Source of the DNA: Kitasatospora albolonga | GTDB lineage: Bacteria; Actinomycetota; Actinomycetes; Streptomycetales; Streptomycetaceae | Direction: 5' to 3' | Length of the DNA stretch: 64,000 nt | NCBI GenBank assembly: GCA_002082585.1 | Contig: CP020563.1 | Location: 7,558,001 to 7,622,000 of the forward strand | Shown here: positions 13,901 to 38,300 of the stretch, one piece after another | Numbering within the stretch: position 1 is the stretch's first letter | Layout of the letters: the number at the start of each line of letters is the position of its first letter | Position numbers and translations under genes: made by a program | The notes under the pieces: generated by a model | Told to the model about the DNA's origin: nothing | Seen by the model: only the letters and a program-made list of their open reading frames with translations | Database searches by the model: none

Positions 13901-16900
13901 CCGTCGAGCTGCTGACCGAGGCCGCGCCCTGGCCGGAGACCGGCCGCCCGCGCCGGGCCGGAGTCTCCTCGTTCGGCCTGAGCGGCACCAACGCCCATGT
14001 CGTCATCGAGCAGCCGCCCGCCGAGCCCGCGCTCATGTCACCTGCTGTGCCGATGGGGCCCGAACCCGCCGTCGTATCCGAATCCGCTGTCACGTCCGAC
14101 GTGCCTCCCGTACCCGCCGTCGTACCCGAACTCACCGCCGGGTCCGGTGCGGAGGACGCGGGCACTTCGCAGGCCGTCGTCCCCTGGGTCCTGTCCGGGC
14201 GGACCGCCGACGCGGTGAAGGCCCAGGCGGAGCGGCTGCACACGTACCTGACGGAGCATCCGGAACTGTCGCCCGTCGACATCGGCCACTCCCTGGCCAC
14301 CACCAGGACCGCCTTCGAGCACCGCGCGGCCGTCGTCGGCGACGACCGTACGGCCCTGCTGGGCGGCCTCGCCGCGCTGGCCGCCGGAGAACGCGCACCC
14401 GGCCTGGTCGAAGGCACCGTCGCCCGGCCGTCCAGGACCGTCTTCGTCTTCCCCGGCCAGGGCTCCCAGTGGGCCGGTATGGCCCGGGAACTCCTCGACC
14501 ACGCCCCGGCCTTCGCCGACCGGATCGCGGCCTGTGAACGCGCCCTCGCCCCGCATCTGGACTGGTCGCCGCTCGCGGTCCTGCGGGAGGAGCCCGACGC
14601 GCCCCCGCTGGACCGGGTGGACGTGGTGCAGCCGGTGCTGTTCGCCGTGATGGTGTCGCTGGCCGAGCTGTGGCGGGCGCACGGGATCGTCCCCGACGCC
14701 GTGGTCGGCCACTCCCAGGGGGAGGTCGCCGCCGCCTGTGTGGCCGGTGCGCTCTCGCTGGACGACGCGGCCCGGATCGTCGCCCTGCGCAGCCGGGCCC
14801 TGCTGGCCCTGACCGGACGCGGCGGCATGCTGTTCGTGCCGCAGCCCGCCGAAGCCGTACGCGAAGCACTCGCCGCCCACGACGGGGCACTCGACATCGC
14901 CGCCGTCAACGGGTCGACGTCGGTGACGGTCTCCGGCGACCCGGCGGCGCTGGAACGGCTCAGCGAGCGGTACGCCGAGGAGGGCGTCCTGACCTGGCCG
15001 GTTCCCGGAGTGGACTTCGCCGGACACTCGCCCCAGGTGGAGGAGATCCGGGAGGAGCTGCTCACCCTCCTCGGCCCCACCGCGCCCCGGACGTCCGCCA
15101 TCCCGTTCTACTCCACGGTCAGCGGCGGCCCCGTGGACACCCAGGGCCTGGACGCCGCGTACTGGTACGAGAACCTGCGCCGCCCCGTGGAGTTCGGACG
15201 GGCGGTCGACGCGCTCATCGCCGACGGACACCACACCTTTGTCGAGTGCAGCACCCACCCCGCGCTGACCGTCTGGCTCCAGCAGGCCGTCGAAGCGGCC
15301 GGGGTCGGCGACGGAGCCGTCGTCGGCACCCTGCGCCGTACCGAGGGCGGCCCCGGCCGCTTCCTCACCGCGCTCACCGAACTCCACGTACGGGGACTGC
15401 CGGTGGACTGGGGCACGGTGTTCGCCGGAACCGGCGCCCGTACGCGGCACCTGCCCACGTACGCCTTCCAGCGGCAGCGCTACTGGCTGGAGGCCACCGC
15501 CCCCGACCGGTCCGCCCCCGACCGGTCCGCCCCCGACCGGTCCGCCCCCGACCGATCCGCCACCGGCACGGCCGGCACTGGCACCGGCACCGGCCCGGCC
15601 GACTCCGGCTTCTGGGAGGCCGTCGACCACGGGGACCTGGACGCCCTCGCCACCACCCTGCGGGTCGAGGACGGGGAACTGCGGTCCTCCCTCGCCTCCC
15701 TGGTGCCCGCCCTCGCCGCGTGGGCGCGCGGCCGGGCCGACGACCGGACCGCCGACAGCTGGCGCTACCGGGTCGCCTGGAAGCCCCTGCCCGCCCCCGA
15801 ACCGCCCCGGCTCAGCGGCAGTTGGCTTGTCGTCGCCCCGGCCGGAACCGCCGACGACCCGGCCGTCACGTTCGCCGTGGACTCCCTGCGGGGACACGGC
15901 GCCACCCCCGTCCTGGTCGAGGCGGGCCCCGACGCGGCCGACCGGACACGGTTCGCCGCACTGCTCCGCGACGCCCACGACCGCACCGACGGGCCGCCCG
16001 CCGGGCTCCTGTCGCTGCTCGCCCTGGCCGAGGAACCCCACGGCGGCGGATCGGCGCTTCCCCGCGGCCTCACCCTGACGGTCGCCCTCCTCCAGGCCCT
16101 GGGCGACCTCGGCACCGACGCCCCGCTCTGGTGCGCCACCCGGGGCGCGGTGTCGGTCGGCCGCTCCGACCGGATCGGCAGCACGCTCCAGGCCCTGGTC
16201 TGGGGGCTCGGCGGGGTCGCCGGTGTCGAGTACCCGCAGCGCTGGGCCGGGCTGGTCGACCTGCCGCGACAGCTTGACGACCGGGCCGCGACCCGGCTCG
16301 CCGAAGCGCTGACGGGCCCCGACGGCGAGGACCAGCTCGCGGTACGCGCCACCGGCCTCTACGGCCGCAGGGTCGTCCACGCCGGACTCGGCGACACCGC
16401 CCCCGTACGCGACTGGACTCCCGAGGGCACGGTCCTGATCACCGGCGGCACCGGCGGCCTCGGCGCCCAGATCGCGCGGTGGCTCGCCCGTACCGGCACC
16501 GCCCACCTGCTGCTCACCAGCCGACGCGGCGCACAGGCACCGGGGGCCGATGACCTCCTGGCCGAACTGCGCGGCCTCGGCGCCGCCGTCACCGCCGTGG
16601 CCTGCGATGTCGCGGACCGCGACGCACTGGCGGAACTGCTCGCCGGTATCCCGGCCGAGCGCCCGCTGCGCGCCGTGCTGCACACCGCGGGCGTCCTCGA
16701 CGACGGGGTCATCGACGCGATCACCCCCGAACGCGCGGCCGGGGTCCTGCGCCCCAAGCTCGACGGCGCCCGCAACCTCGACGAGCTCACCCGGGAGCTC
16801 GACCTCACCGCCTTCGTGCTGTTCTCCTCGCTCGCGGGCACGCTCGGCGGCACCGGCCAGGGCAGTTACGCCGCCGCCAACGCCTACCTCGACGCCCTGG

Positions 16901-19900
16901 CCCGGCACCGCCGCGACCTCGGACTGCCCGGCACCTCGGTGGCCTGGGGCCTGTGGGGCGGCGACAGCCTCGCCTCCGGAGCGGTCGCCGAACGGCTGAT
17001 CCGCGACGGCCTGCCCGCCATGGACCCCGCCACGGCCACGGTCGCGCTGCACCGGGCCCTCGACCACGACGACACGGCCGTCCTCGTCGCCGACTTCGCC
17101 TGGGACCGCTTCACCCGGGCGTACACCGCGCTCCGGCCCAGCCCCGCCCTCGGGGACCTGCCCGAGGTACGGGAGGTGCTCGACGCCCCGGGCGGGCCCC
17201 GGAGCACCGCCGACGGCGACGGGCCGCCCGCCCTGCGGCTGGCCGAACTGCCCCCGGCGGAACGGGACCGGGCGCTGCTGGACCTGGTCCGCCGGGAGGT
17301 TGCCGCCGTGCTCGGCCACCCCGGGCCCGAGGCGGTGGGACCCGACCAGGCGTTCAAGGACATCGGCTTCGACTCGCTGACCGCCGTCGAACTGCGCAAC
17401 CGCCTCGCCGCCGCCACCGGCCTGCGCCTGTCGGTGACCCTGGCCTTCGACTACCCCACGGCCACGGACCTGGCCGGACACCTGCGCGCCGAACTGTCGG
17501 GGGCACCCGCCACCGAGGCGCCCGACACCCCCCGGCGGGTGCCCGCGGCCGTCGCGGTACCCGAGGACGAGGCGATCGCCGTGGTCGCCATGAGCTGCCG
17601 CTACCCCGGCGGCGTCAGCACCCCCGAGGAGCTGTGGGAGCTCGTCGCGAACGGGCAGGACGCGATCACCGGCTTCCCCACCGGACGGGGCTGGGACCTG
17701 GACGGCCTCTACGACCCCGACCCGGAACAGGTCGGCAGCACCTACGCGCGGGAAGGCGGCTTCCTCCACGACGCCGACCGCTTCGACCCGGCCTTCTTCG
17801 GGATCTCCCCGCGTGAGGCGCTGACCATCGACCCCCAGCAGCGGCTGCTGCTGGAACTCTCCTGGGAGGCGTTCGAGCGGGCCGGTATCGACCCGCTGTC
17901 GCTCAAGGGCAGCCCGAGCGGCGTCTTCGTCGGATGCAGCCACCACGACTACGGGTCACGCGTCACCGAACCCTCCGAGGAGTTCGAGGGCTACCTCGGC
18001 ATCGGCAGCGCGGGCAGCGTGGCGTCCGGGCGGATCTCCTACAGCCTCGGCCTCGAAGGCCCCGCGGTGACCGTCGACACGGCGTGCTCCTCCTCGCTGG
18101 TCGCGGTCCACCTCGCGGCCCGGTCGCTGCGGTCCGGCGAATGCTCGCTGGCGCTGGCCGGCGGGGTGACCGTGATGTCGACACCGGGCGCGTTCGTGGA
18201 GTTCAGCAGGCAGCGGGTGCTCGCCGAGGACGGCCGCTGCAAACCGTTCGCCGCCGCCGCCGACGGCACCTCCTGGGCCGAGGGCGCCGGACTCCTCGTC
18301 CTGGAACGCCTCTCGGACGCCCGGCGCAACGGCCACCCGGTCCTCGCCCTCGTACGCGGCTCCGCCGTCAACCAGGACGGCGCCAGCAACGGCCTGACCG
18401 CCCCCAACGGCCCCTCTCAACAGCGGGTGATCCGCGCGGCGTTGGCGGACGCGGGGCTGACCGCGTCCGAGGTCGACGCGGTGGAGGCGCACGGCACCGG
18501 GACCCGTCTGGGCGACCCGATCGAGGCCCAGGCGCTGCTGGCCACGTACGGCCGCGAACGCGGTGCGCACGAGCCGCTCTGGCTGGGGTCGCTGAAGTCG
18601 AACATCGGGCACAGCCAGGCCGCCGCCGGAGTCGCGGGCATCATCAAGATGGTGCAGGCCATGCGGCACGGCGAGCTGCCGCGCACCCTGCACGTCGACA
18701 CGCCGACCCCTCACGTGGACTGGTCGGCCGGAGCGGTCCGGCTGCTCACCGACGACACCCCGTGGCCGGAGACCGGGCGCCCCCGGCGGGCCGCCGTGTC
18801 ATCGTTCGGCGTCAGCGGCACCAACGCCCACACCATCCTGGAACAGCCCGTCGAACCGGCTCAGGCCGCCGACTTGGTGCAGGCACCGGGGGACACCTTC
18901 GCCGCGCCCGGCCTTCCCGACGCGCCCGGCCTTCCCGACGCGTCCGGCCTTCCTGACGTGTCGGGACGGGCCGGGGCTGCGGCGCCCGCTGCTCCCGACG
19001 CGTCCGAACCTGCCCCGGCCGCCGCCCCCGCGCCGACCCAGGCAACCATCCCCGACCCGTCCGGCCAGGCCGGGTCCACCGCCCCTGCCCTGCCCTGGCT
19101 GCTCTCCGCCCGCAGCGCGGACGCGCTGCGGGGGCAGGCCGCCCGGCTGCTGCGGTATGTGGAGCGCCACCCGGCCCTCACCGTCGCGGACCTGGGCCGC
19201 TCCCTGGCGCTGAACCGCAGCGCCTTCGAGTACCGGGCCGCCCTCACCGGCACGGACCGGCAGGCCCTGCTCCAGGGGCTCACCGCCCTCGCCGCCGGAG
19301 AGCCGTCGGCGGATCTGGTGAGCGGTGTCACCGGCCCGGCCGCGAAGACCGCCTTCCTCTTCCCCGGACAGGGCAGCCAGCGCACCGGCATGGGCGCCGG
19401 ACTGTACGCGCGCTTCCCCGTCTTCGCCGACGCCTTCGACGCGGTCTGCGCGGAACTCGACCCGCTGCTCGACCACCCGCTGCGGGAGGTGATCGACGCG
19501 GGCCCCGGCGACCGGTGCCACGGTCTGCTGGACCGTACCGAGTACACCCAGCCCGCCCTGTTCGCCCTCGGCGTCGCCCTGTTCCGGCTCGTCGAGCACT
19601 GGGGCGTACGTCCCGACCGGCTGCTCGGCCACTCCGTGGGCGAGCTGGCCGCCGCCCATGTCGCGGGCGTGTTCACCCTGCCCGACGCCGCGCGGCTGGT
19701 CGTCGCGCGGGGACGGCTGATGCAGGCCCTCCCGGAGGGCGGCGCGATGGCCGCCCTCGCCGCAGGGGAGGAGGAGGTACTGCCGCTGCTCGCGGGCCGC
19801 GAGAGCGCCGTCGGTCTCGCCGCGGTCAACGGCCCGGCCTCGACCGTGATTTCGGGCGACGCGGCGGTGGTCGACGAGATCGCCGCCGTACTCGCCGCGC

Positions 19901-22900
19901 GCGGGCGCAAGACCCGTCGGCTGCGCGTCTCCCACGCCTTCCACTCGCCCCTCATGGAGCCCATGCTCACCGAGTTCCGCGAGGTCGCGGCCCGGATCGT
20001 CCCGGGGGAGGCCACCGTCCCCGTCATCTCCGACCTGACGGGCGAGCCGGCCACTGCCGAGCAACTCGGCTCACCGGACTACTGGGTGGAGCACGTGCGC
20101 GGCACCGTCCGCTTCCAGGACGGCGTACGTCACCTGGAGCGCGACGGTGTCACCGCGTTCCTGGAACTCGGGCCCGACGGCGCGCTCACCGCCCTGGGCC
20201 AGGACTGCCTGACCGGAGGCACCGGAGCCACCGGAGGCACCGATACCGCTGACACCACCAACAGCCCCCTGCTGCTGCCCCTGCTGCGCAAGGACCGGCC
20301 CGAAGCGCCCGCGGCGACCACCGCCCTGGCCCGGCTGCACGTCGCGGGCGTCCCCGTGGACTGGAGCGCCGTCCACTCCGGCGGCCCGTCCCGCCCCGCC
20401 GTCGACCTGCCGACCTACGCCTTCCAGCGCGGCAGCTACTGGCTGGCGGCCGGTCCGGCCACCGCGGACCTGCCCGCCGCCGGACTCCGGAGGGTCGACC
20501 ACCCGCTGCTCGGCGCCGGAACGGAACTCGCGGACTCCGACGGCTTCCTCTTCACCGGCAGGTTCTCGGTCCGCAGCCACCCCTGGCTCGCCGACCACGG
20601 CGTCTACGAGGGCGTGCTGTTCCCCGCCACCGCGTTCCTGGAACTCGCGGTCCGCGCGGGCGACCAGGTGGGCTGCGGCCAGGTCGAGGAACTGACCCTG
20701 GAAGCACCGCTGGTGCTCCCGTCGGGCGGAGCCGTCGCCCTCCAGCTCACCGTCGGCAGCCCGGACGCCTCCGGCACCCGCCCGCTGAGCGTCCACGCCC
20801 GGGCCGCCGACGACGGCCCCGACGCCCCCTGGACCCGGCACGCGAGCGGTCTCCTCACCTCCGCCGAGGACTCCGGCCCGGCAGAACCGTCCGACCTGAC
20901 GGACCAGGCGGACTTGGGCGACCCTGCCGCCTGGCCGCCGCCCGGAGCCGTCCCTCTCGACACGGAGGGCCTGTACGACCGTTTCGCGGACGGCGGCTTC
21001 GCCTACGGCCCCGCCTTCCAGGGCCTGCGCGCGGCCTGGCGGCTGGGCGACGAGGTGTACGCCGTCGCGAGCCTGCCGGAGGAGCAGCGGCCGGACGCCG
21101 CCGCGTTCGGCCTGCACCCGGCCCTGCTGGACGCCGCCCTGCACGCGCTGGTCTTCGACGTACTGGAAGGACCCGCGCAGGGCTGGCTGCCGTTCTCCTG
21201 GAACGGGGTGCGCCTGCACGCCTCCGGGGCTACCGAGCTCCGGCTGCGGCTGACCCCCACCGGCCGCGACGCCGTCGCCGTACGGGCGACCGACGCCGCC
21301 GGGCGGCCCGTGGTCTCGGCCCGCTCCCTCGTCCTGCGGCCCGTCTCGCCCGACCGCTTCCGGGCCACACGCGCCGGACACCACGAGGAACTGTTCCGCC
21401 CCGAGTGGCACCCCCTGCCCGAGCGCACCGGGACGGGGGCGGACACCGTCTCCGACCCGGAGTCCTGGACCGTGCTCGGCACCGGGACCCCCCTGCCCGG
21501 TGCCGTGCCGCTCCCCGGCCGTACGGTCACCGGCCTCGCCGCGCTCTCCGCCCTGCTCGACGCGGGCGAGCAGCCGCCCCGGGTGGTCCTGGCCCCCTGC
21601 CCGCCCGGACCCGTCCCGCACGCGCCGCCCGGCACCCTCCGCGACACGGTCCACGACGGCCTCGGCACGGTCCTCGCCCTGCTGCGCGGCTGGCTGGCCG
21701 ACGAGCGCCTGACCGGCTCCCGGCTGGTCCTGGTCACCGCGGGCGCGGTGCCGGTGACCGGCGACGACGTCCCGGACCCGGCCCTGGCCGCGCTCTGGGG
21801 CCTGGTCCGCTCGGCGCAGACCGAGAACCCCGACCGCTTCGTCCTGCTGGACCTGGACGCCCACGAGACCCCGCCCGCCGTCCTCGCCGAAGCCCTCGCC
21901 TCCGGGGAACCCCAGCTCGCGATCCGGGCCGGGGCCGTCCACATCGCCCGGCTCGCCCGCGTACCGCTGGCCGCCCCCGGCCGCACCCCCGGCTGGTCCG
22001 GCGACGGGACCGTCCTGATCACCGGCGGCACCGGCGCCATCGGCGCCCACATCGCCCGCCACCTGGCCGCCGAACACGGCGTCCGGCACCTGCTGCTGAC
22101 CAGCCGCAGCGGCCCCGCCGCCGACGGCGCGGCGGAACTCATCGCCGAACTCGCCGCCCTGGGCGCGCACGCCGAAGTCGCCGCCTGCGACGCCGCCGAC
22201 CGCGACGCCCTGGCCGCCCTGCTGGCTGCCGTGCCTCCCGCACACCCCCTGACCGGGGTGATCCACGCGGCCGGTGTCCTGGCCGACGGCGTCGTCGCCA
22301 CCATGACGCCCGAGCAACTGGACCTGGTCCTGCGCCCCAAGGTGGACGCGGCCGTCAATTTGCACGAACTCACCGCCGGGCTTGACCTCTCCGAGTTCGT
22401 CCTGTTCTCCTCCATCGCCGGAGTCTTCGGCGGCATGGGGCAGGGCAACTACGCCGCCGCCAACGCCTTCCTGGACGCACTGGCCCACCGGCGCCGCGCC
22501 GACGGGCTGCCCGGCCGCTCCCTCGCCTGGGGCCTGTGGGCCAACAGCACCGGGATGACCGGCGGGCTCACGGAGGCGGACCTGCGACGGATCGCCCGGG
22601 GCGGGATCATCGCCTTCGAACCGGCCCAGGGAGTGGCGCTGTTCGACACGGCCGCCACCCTCGAAGAGCCGGTGCTCCTCCCGCTGCGGCTCGACACCGC
22701 CGCCGTCCGCGCCCAGGCCGCCACCGGCGGCGTCCCCGCCCTGCTCCGGGGCCTGGTGCGCCCCGCCGCCCGGCGGGCCGTCGCGGGTCCCGCCACCGGT
22801 ACCGGCCCCGACGGGCCCGAAGCGCTGAAGCAGCGCCTCGGCTCCCTGGACGAGCCCCGGCGCGGCCGGGTCCTCCTCGACCTGGTCCGCACCCACGCGG

Positions 22901-23349
22901 CCCTGGTCCTCGGCCACAGCGGCCCGGCCGAGGTCGAGCCCGGACGCGGTCTGCTGGAGGTCGGCTTCGACTCGCTGACGGCGGTGGAACTGCGCAACCG
23001 GCTGCGCGCCGCCACCGGCCACCCCCTGCCGGCCACCCTGCTCTTCGACCACCCCACCCCGGCCGCGATCGCCGCACACCTCGCCGCCGAACTGGTCCCC
23101 GACGCCGCACCCGGCCCGGTCCCCGGCCTCGCCGAACTGGACCGCCTGGAAGGCGCCCTCGACGGCGGTGTCGACGACCCGGCGGACCGCGAACGGCTCG
23201 CCGGACGGCTCCGGGAACTCCTGGGGCGCCTCGACCCGGCGGCCACCGCGGGCGACGGCACGGCGGGCGGCTCCCTCGAGGACCGCATGGACGGCGCCAG
23301 CGACGACGAACTCTTCGACCTCATCGACAACGAGCTCGGCCTGTCATGA
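7906..23349 (+). CDS. bafA2: Type I modular PKS, modules 4-6
   Basis: ATG 7906 lies 16 bp after the previous stop; the protein (5147 aa) opens with a docking helix, [16 protein letters not shown]4: KS about 36-462 (Cys 207); AT about 579-885 (GHSQG Ser 667, YASHS, methylmalonyl); A-type KR about 995-1465 (no LDD, Trp present); ACP Ser 1548. M5: KS about 1609-2039 (Cys 1783); AT about 2177-2478 (Ser 2270) with FAGHS in place of YASH or HAFH, the only such AT here and so the likely methoxymalonyl-ACP user; B-type KR (LDD); ACP Ser 3157. M6: KS about 3221-3648 (Cys 3394); AT about 3815-4115 (Ser 3910, HAFHS, malonyl); DH about 4196-4480 (His 4231, Asp 4409; motif [10 protein letters not shown] is off-consensus); B-type KR (LAD); ACP Ser 5023. 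The tail ends [12 protein letters not shown]. Expected outcome by bafilomycin logic: C17-OH, C15-OH with C14-OMe, and the C12=C13 alkene. Codon 147 is TTA (8344-8346), giving possible bldA dependence. Linker repeats lie at 15499 and 18904. Confidence 0.95.
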   Translation: MSDSDDKKLLDYLRRATADLGDARKQLREAEQARHEPIAIVSMACRYPGGAHTPELLWDLVSRGTDAISAWPVNRGWDLEGLYDPDPEKPGTSYTRHGGFLHDAADFDAEFFGISPREALATDPQQRLALETAWEAVERAAIDPRTLRRTGTGVFLGAIGNGYGAGSRHLPDVQGLLDTGTASSVVSGRIAYTLGLEGPAVTVDTACSSSLVALHLAIRALRAGDCTLALAGGVSVMATPDAFVAFSRQRALSADGRCKAFGADADGTGWSEGVGVLLLERLSDARRNGHQVLAVIRGSATNQDGASNGLTAPSGPSQQRVIRAALADAGLVASDVDVVEAHGTGTRLGDPIEAQALLATYGKDRPADRPLWLGSLKSNIGHTSAAAGVGGVIKMVQAIEHGELPRTLHADRPTPMVDWASGAVEILSESRAWDDTGRPRRAGVSAFGVSGTNVHLILEQAPAAPAASAEEAEPEAEQVAEPAADGDVYPLPWVLSGRTDQALRDQAAGLLAHLSVGPEPLRAAATGRALALTRTAFERRAVVVGTDRDRLIDGVKALAEGRSVPGLVRGDGVSSGRSVLVFPGQGSQWVGMAAELLGESEVFAARMGQCERALAPYVDWSLTEALGSERLLARVDVVQPVLWAVMVSLAEVWRSFGVAVDGVVGHSQGEVAAACVAGGLSLDDGARVVALRSRAVGVLAGRGGMASVPLPVDVVRERIALWAGRLSVAAVNGPSATVVSGDADAVTALVDELVGEDVRARLVEVDYASHSSHVEEIREQLLSALEGITPLSGAVPFFSTVTGGWLDTKGLDAEYWYRNLRETVQFGKATEALLGEGFRFFVEASPHPVLTFGVQQTADRVDTAGSAQGPAVVVGTLRRGESGLDRFLTSLGEAHAGGLSPDWDRVFAGHRPGPDGVSLPTYPFQRRPYWLEDTGPAAGGPSRTSAEGDDFWDALGGGDLDRFTTALGVAPEDPLNVVLPALATWRSERTERSVVDSWRYRVTWRALPEGPPAVALDGSWLVLSSDGQPEDGVRRSEATVHVMERAGASVVHVRLTEAEADRAVLADRLRASLDALPGPVTGVLSLLGLDERPHSAHPSVPLGTALNLALVQSLGDAGIDAPLWWATRGAVSVGGTDTGSAVSAAQSLLWGLGRVAALEFPQRWGGLIDLPEVLDAATAPRLCRVLAGEAGDEDQVAVRATGCHGRRLVRSALGDTAPGRSWRPGGTVLITGGTGGIGAQIARWLARRGAAHLVLVSRGGADAPGAAELSEELTALGTRVTLASCDVADLEALRALKDGLEQDGHRISTVFHAAGAGLLVPLPDTDMDEFADTLHAKAGGARNLDLLFDRDTLDAFVLFSSISGVWGSAVHGAYAAANACLDGLAEDRRSRGLAATSVVWGIWDPEGGGGMAAELVEENLRGHGVLFMEPAVAITGLQQVLDHDETVTVVADIDWDRFATVFTSARPSPLIGELPEVRAALAAEQATGGTGAEETSSALRDRLEPLPVAERTRVLVDLVRTHAAAVLGHGSPDAVTPGRAFRDLGFDSLTAVDMRNRLNTATGLRLPVTVVFDYASATALARHLETGLLGAREEPATVRQLPPAAPAEDDDPIVIVSMSCRYPGGVRTPEDLWRLVADGRDAVSGLPSDRGWDLDALYDADPDRPGRSYAAAGGFIRDADRFDPAFFGISPREALAMDPQQRLLLETSWEAIERAGIDPTTLHSTPTGVFAGASYQGYGGTLSEVPEELEGLFIAGISTSVLSGRVAYQLGLQGPAVTVDTACSSSLVAVHLAARSLRSGECSLALAGGVTVMGTPLSFTGFSRQRGLAEDGRCKSFAASADGFGMAEGVGLLVLERLSDARRNGHPVLAVLRGSAINQDGASNGLTAPSGLAQQRVIRDALADARLTAADVDAVEAHGTGTRLGDPIEADALLATYGQDRPAERPLRLGSLKSNIGHTQAAAGVGGIMKMVLAMGHGELPRTLHIDRPSPNVDWTAGAVELLTEAAPWPETGRPRRAGVSSFGLSGTNAHVVIEQPPAEPALMSPAVPMGPEPAVVSESAVTSDVPPVPAVVPELTAGSGAEDAGTSQAVVPWVLSGRTADAVKAQAERLHTYLTEHPELSPVDIGHSLATTRTAFEHRAAVVGDDRTALLGGLAALAAGERAPGLVEGTVARPSRTVFVFPGQGSQWAGMARELLDHAPAFADRIAACERALAPHLDWSPLAVLREEPDAPPLDRVDVVQPVLFAVMVSLAELWRAHGIVPDAVVGHSQGEVAAACVAGALSLDDAARIVALRSRALLALTGRGGMLFVPQPAEAVREALAAHDGALDIAAVNGSTSVTVSGDPAALERLSERYAEEGVLTWPVPGVDFAGHSPQVEEIREELLTLLGPTAPRTSAIPFYSTVSGGPVDTQGLDAAYWYENLRRPVEFGRAVDALIADGHHTFVECSTHPALTVWLQQAVEAAGVGDGAVVGTLRRTEGGPGRFLTALTELHVRGLPVDWGTVFAGTGARTRHLPTYAFQRQRYWLEATAPDRSAPDRSAPDRSAPDRSATGTAGTGTGTGPADSGFWEAVDHGDLDALATTLRVEDGELRSSLASLVPALAAWARGRADDRTADSWRYRVAWKPLPAPEPPRLSGSWLVVAPAGTADDPAVTFAVDSLRGHGATPVLVEAGPDAADRTRFAALLRDAHDRTDGPPAGLLSLLALAEEPHGGGSALPRGLTLTVALLQALGDLGTDAPLWCATRGAVSVGRSDRIGSTLQALVWGLGGVAGVEYPQRWAGLVDLPRQLDDRAATRLAEALTGPDGEDQLAVRATGLYGRRVVHAGLGDTAPVRDWTPEGTVLITGGTGGLGAQIARWLARTGTAHLLLTSRRGAQAPGADDLLAELRGLGAAVTAVACDVADRDALAELLAGIPAERPLRAVLHTAGVLDDGVIDAITPERAAGVLRPKLDGARNLDELTRELDLTAFVLFSSLAGTLGGTGQGSYAAANAYLDALARHRRDLGLPGTSVAWGLWGGDSLASGAVAERLIRDGLPAMDPATATVALHRALDHDDTAVLVADFAWDRFTRAYTALRPSPALGDLPEVREVLDAPGGPRSTADGDGPPALRLAELPPAERDRALLDLVRREVAAVLGHPGPEAVGPDQAFKDIGFDSLTAVELRNRLAAATGLRLSVTLAFDYPTATDLAGHLRAELSGAPATEAPDTPRRVPAAVAVPEDEAIAVVAMSCRYPGGVSTPEELWELVANGQDAITGFPTGRGWDLDGLYDPDPEQVGSTYAREGGFLHDADRFDPAFFGISPREALTIDPQQRLLLELSWEAFERAGIDPLSLKGSPSGVFVGCSHHDYGSRVTEPSEEFEGYLGIGSAGSVASGRISYSLGLEGPAVTVDTACSSSLVAVHLAARSLRSGECSLALAGGVTVMSTPGAFVEFSRQRVLAEDGRCKPFAAAADGTSWAEGAGLLVLERLSDARRNGHPVLALVRGSAVNQDGASNGLTAPNGPSQQRVIRAALADAGLTASEVDAVEAHGTGTRLGDPIEAQALLATYGRERGAHEPLWLGSLKSNIGHSQAAAGVAGIIKMVQAMRHGELPRTLHVDTPTPHVDWSAGAVRLLTDDTPWPETGRPRRAAVSSFGVSGTNAHTILEQPVEPAQAADLVQAPGDTFAAPGLPDAPGLPDASGLPDVSGRAGAAAPAAPDASEPAPAAAPAPTQATIPDPSGQAGSTAPALPWLLSARSADALRGQAARLLRYVERHPALTVADLGRSLALNRSAFEYRAALTGTDRQALLQGLTALAAGEPSADLVSGVTGPAAKTAFLFPGQGSQRTGMGAGLYARFPVFADAFDAVCAELDPLLDHPLREVIDAGPGDRCHGLLDRTEYTQPALFALGVALFRLVEHWGVRPDRLLGHSVGELAAAHVAGVFTLPDAARLVVARGRLMQALPEGGAMAALAAGEEEVLPLLAGRESAVGLAAVNGPASTVISGDAAVVDEIAAVLAARGRKTRRLRVSHAFHSPLMEPMLTEFREVAARIVPGEATVPVISDLTGEPATAEQLGSPDYWVEHVRGTVRFQDGVRHLERDGVTAFLELGPDGALTALGQDCLTGGTGATGGTDTADTTNSPLLLPLLRKDRPEAPAATTALARLHVAGVPVDWSAVHSGGPSRPAVDLPTYAFQRGSYWLAAGPATADLPAAGLRRVDHPLLGAGTELADSDGFLFTGRFSVRSHPWLADHGVYEGVLFPATAFLELAVRAGDQVGCGQVEELTLEAPLVLPSGGAVALQLTVGSPDASGTRPLSVHARAADDGPDAPWTRHASGLLTSAEDSGPAEPSDLTDQADLGDPAAWPPPGAVPLDTEGLYDRFADGGFAYGPAFQGLRAAWRLGDEVYAVASLPEEQRPDAAAFGLHPALLDAALHALVFDVLEGPAQGWLPFSWNGVRLHASGATELRLRLTPTGRDAVAVRATDAAGRPVVSARSLVLRPVSPDRFRATRAGHHEELFRPEWHPLPERTGTGADTVSDPESWTVLGTGTPLPGAVPLPGRTVTGLAALSALLDAGEQPPRVVLAPCPPGPVPHAPPGTLRDTVHDGLGTVLALLRGWLADERLTGSRLVLVTAGAVPVTGDDVPDPALAALWGLVRSAQTENPDRFVLLDLDAHETPPAVLAEALASGEPQLAIRAGAVHIARLARVPLAAPGRTPGWSGDGTVLITGGTGAIGAHIARHLAAEHGVRHLLLTSRSGPAADGAAELIAELAALGAHAEVAACDAADRDALAALLAAVPPAHPLTGVIHAAGVLADGVVATMTPEQLDLVLRPKVDAAVNLHELTAGLDLSEFVLFSSIAGVFGGMGQGNYAAANAFLDALAHRRRADGLPGRSLAWGLWANSTGMTGGLTEADLRRIARGGIIAFEPAQGVALFDTAATLEEPVLLPLRLDTAAVRAQAATGGVPALLRGLVRPAARRAVAGPATGTGPDGPEALKQRLGSLDEPRRGRVLLDLVRTHAALVLGHSGPAEVEPGRGLLEVGFDSLTAVELRNRLRAATGHPLPATLLFDHPTPAAIAAHLAAELVPDAAPGPVPGLAELDRLEGALDGGVDDPADRERLAGRLRELLGRLDPAATAGDGTAGGSLEDRMDGASDDELFDLIDNELGLS
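15499..15558 (+). repeat. Four tandem 15-bp repeats (APDRS)4 in the M5 AT-KR linker
   Basis: GCCCCCGACCGGTCC occurs four times, the last with one G-to-A change, adding 20 residues of APDRS between the AT and KR of module 5. Near-identity at nucleotide level points to recent slippage expansion. Confidence 0.9.
18904..18957 (+). repeat. Three tandem 18-bp repeats in the M6 KS-AT linker
   Basis: Three copies of an 18-bp unit (GCGCCCGGCCTTCCCGAC and close variants) encode [12 protein letters not shown] and ASGLPD in the linker after the M6 KS. Confidence 0.85.
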
Positions 23350-23386
23350 CCCCGAACCGACACGCGAACCAGGACGGCGGCTCCCG

Positions 23387-35281
<11,895 letters not shown>

Positions 35282-35396
35282 CCAGGGCACCGGTCCGCGC
35301 ACCTCACGCCGTCCGGGTGCTTTGCGCTGTCTGTGCACCCCGCGCACTCCGAGACGAGATCCGAGCAGCAGCCCGAGACGAAAGCAGCGGTGTCCA

Positions 35397-38300
35397 GTGA
35401 GCGACCAGAGGATGCGCGAGTACCTCAACCGGGTGACCATCGACCTGCGGAACACCCGGCAGCGGCTCCGGGAGGCCGAGGCCCGTACGAGCGAGCCCAT
35501 CGCGATCGTGTCCATGGCCTGCCGCTTCCCCGGCGGTGTCCGCACCCCCGAAGACCTGTGGGACCTGCTCGCCGAGGGCCGCGACACCGTCGCGGCCGTC
35601 CCCGGCGACCGGGGCTGGGAGACCGTCTGGCCGTCCGGCGGTACGGTCCCCGGGCAGGGGGCGTTCCTGGACGGCGCGGCCGACTTCGACCCGGAGTTCT
35701 TCGGCATCTCGCCCCGTGAGGCGGTCGCGATGGACCCGCAGCAGCGGCTGCTGCTGATGGCGTCCTGGGAGGCCGTCGAGCAGGCCGGCATCGACCCGAT
35801 CACCCTGCGGGGCAGCCGTACCGGGGTGTACGCCGCGGCCATCGACCAGGGGTACGCGACGCTGGGCCCCGGTGCCGCCGAAGCCGTCCAGGGGTTCCTG
35901 ATGACGGGGAACTCGATGAGCGTGATGTCCGGGCGGGTCTCCTACGCGCTCGGTCTCGAGGGCCCCGCCGTCACCGTGGACACCGCCTGTTCGGCCTCGT
36001 TGGTGGCCCTGCACCTCGCGGCGCGGGCCCTGCGGGCCGGTGAGTGCTCGCTCGCCCTCGCGGGCGGGGTCAGCGTGATGGCGCTGCCCGCGGTGTTCGT
36101 CGAGTTCAGCAGGCAGGGCGCGATGTCCCCCGACGGCCGCTGCAAGCCGTTCGCGGCGGCGGCGGACGGCACCGGCTGGGGCGAGGGCGTGGGGATGCTG
36201 CTCCTGGAGCGGCTGTCGGACGCGCGCCGCAACGGCCGTACGGTGCTGGCCGTGCTGCGCGGCTCGGCGATCAACCAGGACGGCGCGAGCAACGGACTGA
36301 CGGCGCCGAACGGCCCGTCGCAGCAGCGGGTGATCCGGGCGGCGCTGGCGGACGCGGGGCTGACCGCGTCCGAGGTGGACGCGGTGGAGGCGCACGGTAC
36401 CGGCACCACGCTGGGCGATCCCATCGAGGCCGATGCGCTGCTGGCCACGTACGGTCAGGACCGGTCCGCCGAACAGCCCTTGTGGCTGGGGTCGCTGAAG
36501 TCCAACATCGGGCACACCCAGGCGGCGGCCGGGGTCGCCGGGGTCATCAAGACGGTCCTCGCCCTGCGGCACGGTGTCCTGCCGCGCACCCTGCACGTGG
36601 ACGCGCCCACCCCGCACGCCGACTGGTCATCGGGCGCCGTCGAACTCCTCACCGAGGCCCGCGACTGGCCCGCCGTTGACCGGCCGCGCCGGGCCGGGGT
36701 GTCCTCGTTCGGCATGAGCGGCACCAACGCGCACGTCGTCCTCGAACAGGCACCGGAACCGGAACCGGCCGAACAGGCACCGGGACCGGCCGAGCAGGCA
36801 CCCGAGTCGGAACCGGCCGACGGATCGGGAGCGGTGACCGACGCGCCGGAAGCGCGGACTGACGGGCCGTCGGTGGAGCCGGACCCGGCGGGCCCGCCCG
36901 GAGCCGCGCTGCCCTGGGTGCTGTCCGGCCGTACCGCCTCCGCGCTCGGGGACCAGGCGGCCCGGCTGCGTGCCCGGTTCGCCACGGACGCGTCCGTACG
37001 GTCGGCCGACATCGGGTTCTCGCTGGCGACCACCCGGTCCGCCTTCGAACACCGGGCCGTCGTGATCGGCGACGGGCACCACGCACTGCTGAACGGGCTC
37101 GCCACCCTGTCCGGACCGGGCGGGGACCTCCACCTCCCCGTCGGCCTGGCTGCGGATTCCGCTGCCCCGGCCCCGGCTGTCGGCCGGGCTTCGGATGCCG
37201 CTTCCGCCGACATCGTCACCGGCACCGGCCGGGTCGTCGAAGGCCGGACGGCACTGGTCTTCCCCGGCCAGGGCTCCCAGTGGGACGGCATGGCCCGGGA
37301 CCTGCTCGCCACCAGCCCCGCCTTCCGGGACCGCCTCGCCGCCTGCGACGCCGCCCTCTCCGCCCATGTCGACTGGCGGCTCCCCGCCGTCCTGGAGGGG
37401 GCGCCCGGGGCCCCCTCCCTGGAACGGGTGGACGTGGTGCAGCCGGTGCTGTGGGCGGTGATGGTGTCCCTGGCCGCGCACTGGGAGTCGTGGGGCGTCC
37501 GGCCCGACGCCGTGGTCGGGCACAGCCAGGGCGAGATCGCCGCCGCCGTGGTGGCGGGAGCGCTGAGCCTGGAGGACGGGGCGAAGGTCGTCGCCCTGCG
37601 CAGCCGGGCCATCCGGGCGCTGGCCGGGCTCGGCGGCATGGTCGCGGTGCCCCTGCCCGAGGACGAGGTCCGCGCCGCGATCGCCCCCTGGGCCGAGAAG
37701 CTGTCGGTGGCCGCCGTCAACGGGCCCGCCGCCGTGGTGGTCTCGGGGGAGCCGGGGGCCCTCGCCGAACTGCTCGCCCACTGCGCCGCACGGGGCGTAC
37801 GGGCCCGGTCCGTACCCGTGGACTACGCCTCGCACTCGGCCCAGGTCGAACGGATCAGGTCCGAGGTGCTGGTCGCGCTGGACGGCGTACGCCCGCTCCC
37901 GGCCCGTACACCGCTGTTCTCCACCGTCACCGGCGACCGGCTCGACACCACGGCCATGGACGCCGACTACTGGTACCGCAACCTGCGCGGGACCGTCCGC
38001 TTCGACGCGGCCGTACGCTCCCTGGTCGAGCAGGGCCACGAGGTCTTCGTCGAGGTGTCGCCGCACCCGGTGCTGACCATGGCCCTCCAGGACACCGCCG
38101 AGGCCACCGGAGGCGCGGAGCCGCCCGTGGTCGTCGGCACCCTGCGCCGTGACGACGGCGGACCGCGCCGGGCCCTGCGCGCGGCCGCCGAACTATGGGT
38201 GGCGGGCGTGGCCGTCGACTGGTCCGCCGTGTACGCCGGTAGCGGCGCCCGCCCGACCGCCCTGCCCGGATACCCCTTCCAGCTGCGGCGCTACTGGCTG

